Under the pieces are notes generated by a model. That model was not told the origin of the DNA, made no database searches, and saw only the letters and a list, made by a program, of their open reading frames with translations. From NCBI RefSeq assembly GCF_002019795.1, contig NZ_KV917381.1:4248068-4312067 (forward strand): a stretch of DNA of 64,000 bases, in the 5' to 3' direction. The DNA comes from Bacillus alkalicellulosilyticus. Lineage in GTDB: Bacteria; Bacillota; Bacilli; Bacillales; Bacillaceae_F. The position numbers and the translations under genes were made by a program. Positions 54,092 to 63,795 of the stretch are shown here, piece by piece (position 1 is the first letter of the stretch; the number at the start of each line of letters is the position of its first letter).

Positions 54092-54607
54092 TTAGTCTTC
54101 TAATGTGTCATCTTCTTCGAAATCGTCATCCTCTAAATCCGAGTCTTCTTCGTCAGAATCTTCCTCAAAACCATCTAAATCTTCACTTTCAAATTCATCA
54201 CTATCATCTTCTGCTGAAATTTCATCTAGCTCGTCTTCTAATTCTTCAAACTCATCTTCATACTCTTCATATTCTTCTATATCTTCATCCGCAGCTTTAG
54301 CTTTTTTACGAGCAGGCTTAGTAGGAGCTACCGTAAAGTCTTCTTCTACTTTTTCAACAGGATACCAGCTACGCAGACCCCATGTATTAGCTCCTACACA
54401 TAGGAAACGTCCATCAATGTTTAAATCTGTATAAAGGGCACCAATTCGGTTTGTTACATCTTCATTACTCATTCCTTTTAAATCCGCTACGCGCTTTAAG
54501 AGGTCATTATAAGTAAAAGGATTTTTCTCTTCCTTCATTACTTCATATGCGATTTCAATCATCGACATTTCTTTTAGTTCTTCATGACCGTATGCTTTAA
54601 TACTCAA
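54092..54607 (-). CDS. rpoE: RNA polymerase delta subunit
   Basis: A 171-residue protein: an N-terminal folded domain (EELKEMSMIEIAYEV to LRSWYP, about 1-90) and an extremely acidic tail of Asp, Glu and Ser (about 100-171). Delta raises polymerase recycling and specificity in Firmicutes. The start TTG giving MSIKAYG matches the family start, with AAGGA ten bases upstream; a GTG three codons earlier is inside that signal. Confidence 0.94.
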   Translation of the reverse strand: MSIKAYGHEELKEMSMIEIAYEVMKEEKNPFTYNDLLKRVADLKGMSNEDVTNRIGALYTDLNIDGRFLCVGANTWGLRSWYPVEKVEEDFTVAPTKPARKKAKAADEDIEEYEEYEDEFEELEDELDEISAEDDSDEFESEDLDGFEEDSDEEDSDLEDDDFEEDDTLED

Positions 54608-54829
54608 TTCACGCACTTCCTTTCACGACATCCACTATAGGCTTGTTAAAATCATACTTTTCATTATAAACATATTTTTTTCATTTATGCCAGAATTGTA
54701 TAAATAAAGAATTGTACTCTATGTAAGATTCGCTGATTCTTTGTAAATTCCTCCAATAAAGATTGATAACATAAATCGCAAATCCTTCGTTTATTAAACG
54801 ATGAAGATTCTTGTAGAATAGACCTATAC

Positions 54830-54988
54830 GCTCCCGTTTTCTTGTTTTCTAACGAAAAACGGGCAGGTAAACTTTTTTTCGTTCCCAGTCTCTCGCTCTT
54901 TATCCAATTTCGGGAGCGTAAACTATTTTTCGTTCCCGGTCTCTCGCTCTCTACCTAAAATCGGTCACGTAAGTTTTTTACGTGACCG
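54830..54988. repeat. Array D: 51-bp units ending in the fadR terminator
   Basis: Units begin CGGG at 54860 and 54911 and CGGT at 54962, 51 bases apart. Each carries an inverted repeat (for example CGGGAGCG and CGTTCCCG) with T-rich loop, then TCTCTCGCTCT. The third is the perfect hairpin that terminates fadR. An eroded unit may precede at 54830-54862. It lies between rpoE and fadR. Confidence 0.8.
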
Positions 54989-54989
54989 A
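54955..54989 (-). terminator. fadR operon terminator
   Basis: CGGTCACGTAA with its perfect complement, five-base loop, then UUUU on the minus strand, 20 bases past the fadR stop. It also counts as the last unit of array D. Confidence 0.85.
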
Positions 54990-55008
54990 ATTCGTGTGCA
55001 TCTAACAC

Positions 55009-55632
55009 CTAGTTTTCAATTCCTTTTAAAATAAATTCAATTTGCATGTCTGTGTATTGCTGTAATGTATAATTTCGTTGGATCACCCAGCGGCGGAATG
55101 TCCACATTTGTCCTTTTACTAGGATGTCATGTGCCATTAGATTGATTTGGTCTTCGTTAAGCGTTAACAACTTTTGCTCGACGCAGTCCCGAATGATTTT
55201 TTCAATCATTTCTGTCATTTCTAACTCTTTTTCAAGCACATAAGCTAACGCTTCTTTCGGAAGTGATTTAACTTCTTGGTACATGACAAGAACTTCATCT
55301 TCCATTTCATCAATTACTTTAAAATAAGAGATAATCGCTTCTTTTAAGCGATCAAGTCCTGAGCTACTGGTGTCCAAGTATTGCTTTAGGCGATCACGTA
55401 CTTCTTCATAAATGGAATCACATACTAAATATAATACATCTTCTTTTGCGCCAATGTATTCATATAACGTCCCAATGCTAAAGCCCGATTGTTTGGCTAT
55501 TTCTCGAGTCGTCGTTCGATGGAACCCTTTTTGTTTAAAAAGGGTTACCGCCCCTTTAATCATTTGCTCTCTTCTTTTTTGAATGAGCTGTGGGTCTTTC
55601 ACCATGGAAGGTACTTTTTTCTTATCTAACAA
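55009..55632 (-). CDS. fadR: TetR-family regulator, probable FadR
   Basis: A 207-residue regulator with an N-terminal TetR helix-turn-helix (TTTREIAKQSGFSIGTLYEYIGAKEDVLYLV, residues about 40-70) and an all-helical ligand domain. As last gene of a beta-oxidation operon with a FadR-type operator at 62452, it is probably FadR, which releases DNA on binding long-chain acyl-CoA. Start is TTG with GAGGG six bases upstream; that ribosome binding site lies in a potential stem (55631-55745). Confidence 0.82.
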   Translation of the reverse strand: MLDKKKVPSMVKDPQLIQKRREQMIKGAVTLFKQKGFHRTTTREIAKQSGFSIGTLYEYIGAKEDVLYLVCDSIYEEVRDRLKQYLDTSSSGLDRLKEAIISYFKVIDEMEDEVLVMYQEVKSLPKEALAYVLEKELEMTEMIEKIIRDCVEQKLLTLNEDQINLMAHDILVKGQMWTFRRWVIQRNYTLQQYTDMQIEFILKGIEN

Positions 55633-55745
55633 AGGTATCCCTCGCCTTCATTGATTCAGGTTTCTTGTCCTTATTGTAAACTATATTGTCATAATTCGGA
55701 ATATCTTCTTTTTCCACATGCTTTTACGAGGTAGGGGATACCTTT
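55631..55745 (-). promoter_or_regulatory. Inverted repeat covering the fadR ribosome binding site
   Basis: AAAGGTATCCC (55631-55641) and GGGATACCTTT (55735-55745) are perfect 11-base complements, 93 bases apart, with a further CTCG/CGAG pair nearby. In a transcript reading through from the acyl-CoA dehydrogenase gene, the stem would cover the GAGGG signal and start region of fadR. Confidence 0.5.
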
Positions 55746-55754
55746 ATCGACTCC

Positions 55755-56897
55755 CTAGTCAGCTAATAGCATTTTCGAAATGACCAATCTTTGTATTTCA
55801 TTTGTGCCTTCATAGATTTGAGTAATTTTAGCATCACGCATAAATCGTTCAACTGGGTATTCTTTCGTGTAACCATATCCTCCAAAAACTTGGACAGCTT
55901 CTATCGTGACCTCCATGGCGGTATCTCCAGCAAAGAGCTTCGATATCGCAGATTCCTTTCCATATGGCAACCCATTGCTTTCTTTCCATGCCGCTTGATA
56001 GGTTAAAAGTCTTGATGCTTCTATTTTTGTGGCCATGTCTGCTAACTTAAAGGCAATGCCTTGCATCTGCCCTATTGATTTTCCGAATTGCTTTCGTTCT
56101 TTCGCATATTCAACCGCAGCATCTAGCGCACCTTGAGCAATTCCTAACGCTTGAGCAGCAATTCCATTCCTACCTCCATCAAGCGTCATCATTGCGATTT
56201 TAAAGCCTTCCCCTTCTTCTCCTAATCTATTTTCTGCAGGGATACGGCAATCTTCAAAAATAATTTCTGTTGTTGGGGAAGAGCGAATGCCTAATTTCTT
56301 TTCCTTCTTTCCGACTGAAAAACCAGGCGTGTCTGATTCTACAATAAAAGCGGTAATTCCCTTATGCTTTAACTCAGGGTCTGTAATTGCAAAAACAACA
56401 TAAATATCTGCAATGCCCCCATTGGTTATAAAAATTTTAGAACCATTTAAAATATACTCGTCTCCGTCTTTCTTCGCTGTTGTTTTCATTTTCGCTGCAT
56501 CTGAACCTGACCCTGGCTCGGTTAAACCATAGGCTCCAATACAACGCCCTTCAGCTAATGCACGTAAATAAGTTTGTTTCTGTTGTTCTGTTCCGAACGT
56601 ATATATTGGCCAACCAGCCAACGAAACATGTGCTGACAGCGTCACTCCCGTGGATGCACATACTCGAGAAAGCTCTTCGATAGCAATTACATAGCTAAGA
56701 TAGTCTGCTCCAATGCCACCGTATTCTTCAGGCCACGGGATACCGGTTAAGCCAAGTTCCGCCATTTTCGTAAAAATATCTCTGTCAAAGCGTTCTTCTT
56801 CATCTCTTTGGGCAGCTGTAGGCTCTACTTCTTTTTTTGCAAAGTCTCTTACCATTTTTTGAATCATTTCTTGTTCATCAGTTAGTTGAAAGTTCAT
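55755..56897 (-). CDS. acdA: Acyl-CoA dehydrogenase (first of two by position to fadR)
   Basis: A 380-residue FAD enzyme that oxidises acyl-CoA to enoyl-CoA. It has [20 protein letters not shown] (FAD/substrate signature), [15 protein letters not shown] and the C-terminal [30 protein letters not shown] with the catalytic Glu. In B. subtilis acdA follows fadF; here three genes intervene. GGAGG precedes the ATG. Confidence 0.93.
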   Translation of the reverse strand: MNFQLTDEQEMIQKMVRDFAKKEVEPTAAQRDEEERFDRDIFTKMAELGLTGIPWPEEYGGIGADYLSYVIAIEELSRVCASTGVTLSAHVSLAGWPIYTFGTEQQKQTYLRALAEGRCIGAYGLTEPGSGSDAAKMKTTAKKDGDEYILNGSKIFITNGGIADIYVVFAITDPELKHKGITAFIVESDTPGFSVGKKEKKLGIRSSPTTEIIFEDCRIPAENRLGEEGEGFKIAMMTLDGGRNGIAAQALGIAQGALDAAVEYAKERKQFGKSIGQMQGIAFKLADMATKIEASRLLTYQAAWKESNGLPYGKESAISKLFAGDTAMEVTIEAVQVFGGYGYTKEYPVERFMRDAKITQIYEGTNEIQRLVISKMLLAD

Positions 56898-56911
56898 ATC
56901 AATTCCTCCAA

Positions 56912-58057
56912 TTATTGGTCCAACCCAAGTGTTTTCATAATGACTAACTTTTGAATTTCACTTGTTCCCTCATAGATTTCCGTTACTTTTGCATCTCGAA
57001 AGTAACGCTCAACAGGATAATCTTTTGTATACCCATATCCTCCATACACTTGAACTGCTTCGGTAGCGACTTGTACGGCTGTTTTGGAAGCATATAGCTT
57101 TGCCATGGAGGCTTCTCTTGTGCATGGCAAGCCTTTTTCTTTGAGCTTGGCAGCTTGATAGGTTAATAGCTTCGCTGCTTCTACGCTTGTTTTCATGTCC
57201 GCTATTTTAAATGCCAACCCTTGATGAGAACCTATTGTTTTCCCGAACTGCTTACGCTGTTTTGCATAAGCAACTGCTGCTTCACAGGCAGCTTCAGCAA
57301 TACCTAGAGCTTGTGCAGCTATACCAATGCGGCCCGCATCTAAATTAGCCATCGCAATCTTAAAACCGTCTCCTTCTTGACCAAGGAGATATCCTTCTGG
57401 TACTTCTGCATTTTCAAAAGTTATCGTAGTTGTACTGGAGCCATGCAGACCCATTTTTCTTTCTTTTTTTCCAACCAGTAAGCCCTTGGTGTTCTTTTCA
57501 ACGATAAAGGCGGAAATTCCCTTCGCCCTTTTTTTCGGTGCTGTTTTTGCAAACACAATATAGGTATCAGCTTCTCCGCCATTGGTGATAAAAAGCTTTG
57601 ACCCATTAAGTAAATAACGGTCTCCTCGTTTAGTAGCTGTTGTTTTAAGACCTGCAGCATCTGACCCCGCACTTGGTTCCGTTAGGGCAAACGCTCCTAA
57701 ACATTTACCGCTAGCTAGCTTTGTTACATACTTCTTTTTTTGCGCTTCTGTACCAAAATGTAATATTGGATTCGTACCAACAGAGGTGTGTACCGATAGA
57801 ATAACCCCAAGTGCCGCACTTACTTTTGAGAGCTCATGTATCGCTACGATATATGAGGTAAAATCCATTCCAGCTCCTCCGTAGTGATCAGGTATTGGTA
57901 TACCTAATAACCCAAGTGTTGCCATTTCGTTGACAATGGCACGGGGAAACACATCTTTTTCCTCCATTTGACTAACAAATGGTGCGACTTTCTCCTTTGC
58001 AAACGACTGTACCATCCTACGCAATTGTTCTTGCTCCTCTGTGAAAAGGAGGTTCAT
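56912..58057 (-). CDS. Acyl-CoA dehydrogenase paralogue
   Basis: A 381-residue paralogue of its downstream neighbour, with [42 protein letters not shown] and IYEGTSE. Similar to MmgC of the B. subtilis mother-cell mmg operon; chain-length preference cannot be told. GGAG precedes the ATG, 23 bases after hbd. Confidence 0.93.
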   Translation of the reverse strand: MNLLFTEEQEQLRRMVQSFAKEKVAPFVSQMEEKDVFPRAIVNEMATLGLLGIPIPDHYGGAGMDFTSYIVAIHELSKVSAALGVILSVHTSVGTNPILHFGTEAQKKKYVTKLASGKCLGAFALTEPSAGSDAAGLKTTATKRGDRYLLNGSKLFITNGGEADTYIVFAKTAPKKRAKGISAFIVEKNTKGLLVGKKERKMGLHGSSTTTITFENAEVPEGYLLGQEGDGFKIAMANLDAGRIGIAAQALGIAEAACEAAVAYAKQRKQFGKTIGSHQGLAFKIADMKTSVEAAKLLTYQAAKLKEKGLPCTREASMAKLYASKTAVQVATEAVQVYGGYGYTKDYPVERYFRDAKVTEIYEGTSEIQKLVIMKTLGLDQ

Positions 58058-58080
58058 TTTATCAACTCCAACCGGTAGAT

Positions 58081-58932
58081 TTAGTGATATTGATAAAAAC
58101 CTCTGCCTGTTTTCCTACCGAGCCAGCCTGCTTTCACATACTTTCGAAGTAATGGACAAGGACGATACTTATCATCACCAAATCCTTGATGGAGGGTTTC
58201 CATTATATATAAACACGTATCTAATCCAATAAAATCTGCCAATGTCAGTGGTCCCATTGGATGATTCATTCCAAGTTTCATGACTTCATCAATCGCTTCT
58301 GGTGTTGCTACTCCCTCATACACTGAAAATATCGCTTCATTTATCATCGGCATCAAAATCCGATTAGACACGAAACCAGGAAAGTCATTGACTTCAACTG
58401 CGGTTTTTCCTATTCTTTTTGTTAGATTATGGACTGTTTCATAAGTTTGGTTTGAGGTTGCTAAGCCCCTGATGATTTCCACTAACTTCATTACGGGAAC
58501 TGGGTTCATAAAATGCATTCCAATCACGTTTTCGGGTCGAGAGGTTGAAGCTGCCATTTCAGTAATCGGTAAAGATGATGTATTCGTTGCAATTATCGTC
58601 TGCGGAGAAACTATTTTATCAAGCTTTGAAAAAAGCTTTGTCTTTGCTTCCATTTGTTCAACAATCGCTTCGATTACAAGGTCTACATCACTTGCTACTT
58701 CTATATCTGCTGTAAGTTCAATTCGCGAAAGGATTGTTGCTTTTTCCTGTTCAGAGCATCTGCCCTTTTGCACTTGCTTTAGAAGGTTTTTTTCAATGGT
58801 TTGAAACCCTCGCTCTGCATATTCCATTTCTTTATCGTGCAATAGTACAGGGATTCCTGCTTTTGCGTGAACTTGGGCAATTCCGGCTCCCATTTGACCT
58901 GCTCCAATGACCAACACCTTGTTTACTTGCAT
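58081..58932 (-). CDS. 3-hydroxybutyryl-CoA dehydrogenase
   Basis: A 283-residue NAD-dependent enzyme (MmgB/Hbd type) with Rossmann [11 protein letters not shown] at 10-20, catalytic His in [15 protein letters not shown] and the C-terminal domain [22 protein letters not shown] precedes the ATG. It takes the step before thiolysis in the same operon. Confidence 0.93.
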   Translation of the reverse strand: MQVNKVLVIGAGQMGAGIAQVHAKAGIPVLLHDKEMEYAERGFQTIEKNLLKQVQKGRCSEQEKATILSRIELTADIEVASDVDLVIEAIVEQMEAKTKLFSKLDKIVSPQTIIATNTSSLPITEMAASTSRPENVIGMHFMNPVPVMKLVEIIRGLATSNQTYETVHNLTKRIGKTAVEVNDFPGFVSNRILMPMINEAIFSVYEGVATPEAIDEVMKLGMNHPMGPLTLADFIGLDTCLYIMETLHQGFGDDKYRPCPLLRKYVKAGWLGRKTGRGFYQYH

Positions 58933-58946
58933 CCTCTCACTCCTTC

Positions 58947-60125
58947 TTACACCTCAATCATAATCGCGTCTCCTTGGCCTCCTCCACTACATATCGCAGC
59001 AATACCAAGACCACCGCCTCTTCGTTGTAACTCATAAGCTAACGTTAAAATAATTCTTGTTCCACTTGCACCGATCGGATGACCTAATGCTACCGCTCCT
59101 CCATTTACATTTATCTTCTCTAGGTCGAGATTTGCAATCTTTGCACTTACTAACGCAACCGCAGCAAACGCTTCATTTATTTCAAATAAGGTGATATCCT
59201 CTTTTCGTTTCCCTGTTTTCTCTAGTAATTTAGTAATAACTAAACCAGGTGTTATCGGAAAATCTTTCGGAGCTACTCCTAAAGACGTGTGCCCAATAAT
59301 TGTAGCAAGCGGCGCTAATCCTTGCTTTTTCGCTGTTTCTTCATTCATAAGTAAAAGTGCTGCTGCGCCGTCATTGACTCCTGGCGCATTTCCTGCAGTA
59401 ATCGTTCCGTCCTTTGAAAAAATAGAAGGCAACGATTGCAATGCTGCTAGTGTCGTATTTTTCCTTGGAGCTTCGTCTGTCGTTATTTCTAAGTCATCGC
59501 CTTTTCGTTGCTTGATTGTAACGGGAGCAATCTCTTCTGACATTTTTCCATTTTCAATTGCTTCTAGCGCTTTTTGATGACTTCGGAGAGCCCACTCATC
59601 TTGCTCTTCTCTTTTTATCCCATACTCTTTTGCGACCTCGTTCCCATACACACCCATGTGGTTATTCGTAAACGAACAGGTTAACCCATCATGAAGCATC
59701 AAGTCTTTTACTTCGCCATGACCCATTCTCTTACCCCAACGATTCGACTCTAGAATATAAGGTGCTTGACTCATCGATTCCATACCGCCTGCAACCATTG
59801 TTGTTGCATCGCCTAGCCGGATGATTTGGTCCGCAAGCGTGACACTTCTCATCCCGCTTGCACACACTTTGTTTATTGTTTCAGTCGTTACATTTTCAGA
59901 AAGTCCGGCAAACATGCTTGCTTGCCTCGAAGGCATTTGACCTTGTCCTCCTTGAAGAACATTACCGATAATTAAACCGTCGATTTGAAAATTTTCTAGC
60001 GAATGACGAGATAATGTAGCTTGGATTGCATGTGCACCTAATTCTGCTGCTTTTAATGAGTGGAGGCTTCCGCCAAATTTTCCAAACGGTGTTCTCGCTC
60101 CACTAACAATGACTGTTTTCCCCAT
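58947..60125 (-). CDS. Acetyl-CoA C-acetyltransferase (thiolase)
   Basis: A 392-residue thiolase with nucleophile Cys88 ([11 protein letters not shown]), [23 protein letters not shown] and CSGGGQGDA near the C-terminus. It joins with hbd and the acyl-CoA dehydrogenases in fatty-acid oxidation, as in the mmgABC operon. A cre-like site is 42 bases before the ATG, and the 120-base gap to fadF contains a weak hairpin without U-tract. Confidence 0.94.
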   Translation of the reverse strand: MGKTVIVSGARTPFGKFGGSLHSLKAAELGAHAIQATLSRHSLENFQIDGLIIGNVLQGGQGQMPSRQASMFAGLSENVTTETINKVCASGMRSVTLADQIIRLGDATTMVAGGMESMSQAPYILESNRWGKRMGHGEVKDLMLHDGLTCSFTNNHMGVYGNEVAKEYGIKREEQDEWALRSHQKALEAIENGKMSEEIAPVTIKQRKGDDLEITTDEAPRKNTTLAALQSLPSIFSKDGTITAGNAPGVNDGAAALLLMNEETAKKQGLAPLATIIGHTSLGVAPKDFPITPGLVITKLLEKTGKRKEDITLFEINEAFAAVALVSAKIANLDLEKINVNGGAVALGHPIGASGTRIILTLAYELQRRGGGLGIAAICSGGGQGDAIMIEV

Positions 60126-60165
60126 ACCTTTGCCACCTTTTCTACAACGTTTGCTTACTTAATTT

Positions 60166-60180
60166 CTGAATGCGTTTACA
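60166..60180 (-). promoter_or_regulatory. cre-like site upstream of the thiolase gene
   Basis: Minus strand TGTAAACGCATTCA matches TGWAANCGNTNWCA at 13 of 14 positions. CcpA control of beta-oxidation genes is known from B. subtilis mmg. No strong promoter is seen in the gap. Confidence 0.5.
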
Positions 60181-60246
60181 CATTTTATGACATCCAAAGA
60201 GCCCAGTAGCATCTGCCCTGAACTCTTTGCTGTGTTCTAGTTTATT

Positions 60247-62349
60247 CTAATGAACTGTCCCATTTGCCTGTTGGACAAGTGATCTCTCTAAAATCTCTAC
60301 AAGGTCAAGTGTTTGCACGTTTTCTTCGACTTCTTTTGCTTTTGTTCCATCACTTAACATCGTTAAACAATATGGACATCCGCTTCCTATGATGCTTGGA
60401 TTTACTTCTAACGCTTGTTCTGTTCGTGTGACATTGACACGGTCACCAACTGTTTCTTCCATCCACATCATACCGCCACCTGCTCCACAGCACATGCCGT
60501 TTTCAAGATTACGTTCCATTTCAACGACTTTCACTCCAGGGATTGCTCGTAAAATCTCGCGTGGTGCATCGTAAACATCATTATATCGACCTAAATAACA
60601 GGAATCATGATAGACAATCGTTTCATTTACCTCATATTTTGGAACCAGTTTTCCTTCTTGTATCAGTTTAAAGAGAAGCTCTGTATGGTGATATACTTCA
60701 ACATCCTCTAAACCAAACTCAGGATACTCGTTTTTGAATGTGTTATAGGCATGCGGGTCAATCGTTACGATTTTCTTCACGTTATGTTTTTGGAATAATT
60801 CAATATTTGCATTCGCTAGCTCTTGGAATAAAAATTCATTTCCAATTCGTCGTGGTGTATCTCCTGAGTTCTTTTCTTTGTTACCGATAATGGCAAACTT
60901 CACTCCAGCCTCATTCAACACTTTTGCTAATGACTGAGCGATTTTTTGACTACGGTTATCATATGAACCCATTGAACCTACAAAGAAAAGATATTCAAAT
61001 TCTTCTCCCGCTTTTTCAAGCTCTTTAATCGTTGGTACGTGAATATCGTCGCGACCTTCACGCCAGTTTTCTCTTTCTTTACGGTTAATTCCCCATGGAT
61101 TACCTTGACGCTCTATATTGGTAATCGCTCGTTGTGCATCAGCATCCATTTTGCCTTCTGTTAATACAAGGTAGCGACGCATATCGATAATTTTATCAAC
61201 ATGCTCATTCATAACAGGACATTGGTCTTCACAATTTCTGCAAGTCGTACAGGCCCAGATTTCTTCCTCTGTAATGACATCACCAATTAAACTCACATCA
61301 TAACCCGCTGCTACTTCTTGATTTCCTTCTCCTTGGAGCGCCAGTTGGTTTCCTCTTGTACTCGAAAAAGCATAGGCAGGTAGCCACGGCGAACGAGAAG
61401 TAACGGCAGCCCCTTTTTCTGTTAAGTGGTCTCTGATTTTTACGATAAGCTCCATTGGAGAAAGCATTTTGCCCGTTCCTGTAGCCGGACACATATTGGT
61501 ACAGCGTCCACACTCCACACAGGCATATAAATCAACGAGTTGCTTTTGGTTAAAATCCTCAACCTTCCCAACTCCAAATACTTCTTGTGTTTCATCTTCA
61601 AAATCAATGGAAGCTAACTGACCTACTTTATGAGTACGTCCTAAAAAGACATTGTATGGACCAGCTATAAGATGCGCATGTTTTGATTGGGGCACGTACA
61701 CTAAGAATGTTAGCAGGAACAATAAATGCATCCACCAAAAAGCATAGAATAATACAGCTGCTCCGGTTGGTCCAAGCCCTTGAGCTACCCATGCAATACT
61801 TGAAGCGATTGGTTCAAACCCAGTTAACGACTTATCTAACCAGATTTTTTCCATCCCTTTCGCACCTAACTTAGATAGCATCAGTCCACCAATAAAAATA
61901 AGAACAAGACCAGACTTCCATCCTCTTTTTAAGCGACCTAGTTTTTCAATATAACGGCGGTGAAACGCCCAAACAACAGCAATTAATATCATTAGTACAA
62001 CGATTTCTTGGAAAAACGTAAAATAAGGGTAAATAGGGCCTAATGGCAAATGTGAATTTATAGCAAGTCCTTTCCATATCACATCGATCGCACTGAATTG
62101 TACGAGTAAGAATCCATAGAAAAACATGACATGGATAATCCCGCTTTTTTTATCTTTAAGTAATTTCTTTTGACCAAATACATTAACAAGAACCGCATTT
62201 ATTCGCTCTTTCATCGTGTGGTCAAATTCAACTTTTTTCCCTAATTTAATGTATTCATATCGTGTTTTTACAAGAGTGGCGAACAAGCAAATCGCATATC
62301 CAGTAATTGCTAAAAATAAAATGAGGTTAATCCATCTAAGCGCTTCCAT
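60247..62349 (-). CDS. fadF: FadF: membrane iron-sulfur oxidoreductase of beta-oxidation
   Basis: A 700-residue protein: NarI-like membrane helices (about 1-225), two [4Fe-4S] motifs (CVECGRCTNMCP from residue 277; CTTCRNCEDQCP from 367), and two CCG cysteine-rich domains (SCYLGRYNDVYDAPRE; GMCCGAGGGMMW). It probably passes electrons from electron-transfer flavoprotein to menaquinone. I choose MEALRWI as start because AGGGG lies nine bases upstream; an ATG three codons earlier directly abuts it. First gene of the operon, behind a FadR-type operator. Confidence 0.93.
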   Translation of the reverse strand: MEALRWINLILFLAITGYAICLFATLVKTRYEYIKLGKKVEFDHTMKERINAVLVNVFGQKKLLKDKKSGIIHVMFFYGFLLVQFSAIDVIWKGLAINSHLPLGPIYPYFTFFQEIVVLMILIAVVWAFHRRYIEKLGRLKRGWKSGLVLIFIGGLMLSKLGAKGMEKIWLDKSLTGFEPIASSIAWVAQGLGPTGAAVLFYAFWWMHLLFLLTFLVYVPQSKHAHLIAGPYNVFLGRTHKVGQLASIDFEDETQEVFGVGKVEDFNQKQLVDLYACVECGRCTNMCPATGTGKMLSPMELIVKIRDHLTEKGAAVTSRSPWLPAYAFSSTRGNQLALQGEGNQEVAAGYDVSLIGDVITEEEIWACTTCRNCEDQCPVMNEHVDKIIDMRRYLVLTEGKMDADAQRAITNIERQGNPWGINRKERENWREGRDDIHVPTIKELEKAGEEFEYLFFVGSMGSYDNRSQKIAQSLAKVLNEAGVKFAIIGNKEKNSGDTPRRIGNEFLFQELANANIELFQKHNVKKIVTIDPHAYNTFKNEYPEFGLEDVEVYHHTELLFKLIQEGKLVPKYEVNETIVYHDSCYLGRYNDVYDAPREILRAIPGVKVVEMERNLENGMCCGAGGGMMWMEETVGDRVNVTRTEQALEVNPSIIGSGCPYCLTMLSDGTKAKEVEENVQTLDLVEILERSLVQQANGTVH

Positions 62350-62437
62350 TTCAAGCATCCCCTTTCTTTATCTCCATCTTATGTTGAGTAAGTGCGAAAA
62401 AGCCCTTTTCCTTCCCTCCCAGTTCTCTTATGAAAAT

Positions 62438-62446
62438 AGTATAGCA
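62438..62446 (-). promoter_or_regulatory. Extended -10 promoter of the fad operon
   Basis: Minus strand TGCTATACT, a TATACT -10 with TGn extension, 89 bases before fadF. The -35 region is covered by the FadR operator. Confidence 0.6.
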
Positions 62447-62451
62447 CAAAA

Positions 62452-62469
62452 TGAATGAGTATTCACTCA
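62452..62469. promoter_or_regulatory. FadR-type operator
   Basis: TGAATGAGTATTCACTCA matches the B. subtilis FadR consensus TGAATGAMTANTCATTCA at 16 of 18 positions and is a near palindrome. It overlaps the -35 region of the promoter at 62438, the right place for repression, and the presumed repressor is encoded at the end of the same operon. Confidence 0.8.
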
Positions 62470-62555
62470 TTAATTGAGTTAATTTTTTCCCTTAGTAAAA
62501 ACATATCACTTGGGTAGACTAAATATAACAAAAATCTAGTTAATAGGAGGTTTTT

Positions 62556-63752
62556 ATGGGAGTTGCACTTAGTATCTTAGCGATTTTAGTTCTGCTTATC
62601 ATTTGGTTGCGTATTGATTTTGTAAATGGCATGAAAAAGCAAAAAAGTGAAGCTCATAAACGTGAGCAGGTAACACGTTATGGAACAGTCTCCATGCAAA
62701 CAACAGGAGATGATTTTTACAAAGCAATGTTTCAAGATATTGAACAAGCAACTGACCATGTTCACATCCTATTCTATATCGTGAGCGATGACAATATTTC
62801 AAGTAAATTGGTTCATTTAATCCAAGAAAAAGCAAAACAAGGAGTAACGGTCCGTCTTCTTGTAGACCGAATGGGTTCTAGGATGAAAAAGAAAACCATT
62901 CAGCAATTAAAAGACGCTGGAGTTCTTTTTGCTTACTCACACCCGATTAAATGGCCCTATTTATTTTTTACATTCAACCGTAGAAACCACAGAAAGATTA
63001 CGATAATTGATGGAAAAATTGGTTTTGTCGGAGGATACAATGTAGGTGATGAGTATTTAGGAAGAGACCCTAAATATGGGCCTTGGCGTGATTATCACTT
63101 ACGATTAGTCGGTGACGGCGTTCAGGATTTGCAAGAGCAATTCCTTGAAGACTGGAAAGTAGCCACGAAGGAAAGCTTAAACAAAGAGCGTTACTATCCG
63201 ACACTTGTGAAGGGAACAATTCCATTACGAATTCTGCCAACGGACGGTGTTTATTTAGAAGAAGCTTTTATAGACTTTGTCAAACAAGCGAAAACAACCA
63301 TTCGTATCGGGACACCGTATTTCATTCCAGGGAAGGCATTAGAAAAAGAATTAATTGCCGCTTCGAAACGAGGCGTTGATGTTAAATTACTCGTTCCAAA
63401 GCAAGGTGATCATCCCCTTGTGAAAGAAGCATCTTTTCCTTACTTTAAAGAGTTGCTAAAAGCTGGTGTCGATGTGTACCAGTATTACCGTGGATTTTAC
63501 CATGCAAAGGTTGTTATTATTGATAACCAACTTTGTGATATTGGTACAGCCAATTTCGATAAACGAAGCTTTCATATCAACCATGAAATCAACTGCATCA
63601 TTTATGACCGAGAGTTTATTCAAACGGTTATTAATGAAATCGAACATGATATGTCTGTATCAGAACGGTTAACGCTAAATGCTGTTAAAAATCGAACCTT
63701 TTTTCAAAAAGGAAAAGACCGAGTCGCCCAACTCGTATCTGGATTACTATAA
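62556..63752 (+). CDS. Cardiolipin synthase-like phospholipase D family protein
   Basis: A 398-residue protein with one N-terminal membrane helix and two HKD motifs (His145-Lys147-Asp152 in HRKITIIDG; His316-Lys318-Asp323 in HAKVVIID). Joins two phosphatidylglycerols to cardiolipin. It corresponds in place and length to B. subtilis ywjE beside fadF and is divergent from it. AGGAGG precedes the ATG. Confidence 0.92.
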   Translation: MGVALSILAILVLLIIWLRIDFVNGMKKQKSEAHKREQVTRYGTVSMQTTGDDFYKAMFQDIEQATDHVHILFYIVSDDNISSKLVHLIQEKAKQGVTVRLLVDRMGSRMKKKTIQQLKDAGVLFAYSHPIKWPYLFFTFNRRNHRKITIIDGKIGFVGGYNVGDEYLGRDPKYGPWRDYHLRLVGDGVQDLQEQFLEDWKVATKESLNKERYYPTLVKGTIPLRILPTDGVYLEEAFIDFVKQAKTTIRIGTPYFIPGKALEKELIAASKRGVDVKLLVPKQGDHPLVKEASFPYFKELLKAGVDVYQYYRGFYHAKVVIIDNQLCDIGTANFDKRSFHINHEINCIIYDREFIQTVINEIEHDMSVSERLTLNAVKNRTFFQKGKDRVAQLVSGLL

Positions 63753-63795
63753 AAAGGCAACACAGTCGTTTCTTTTTTAAGAGCTGTGGGCGAAA

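Noticed and set aside
63753-63795. Possible sixth copy of the GNAGC element before array C
   Set aside because: Only GAGCTGTGGGCGAA is reminiscent of the 5' arm; no matching 3' arm or tip stem was found.
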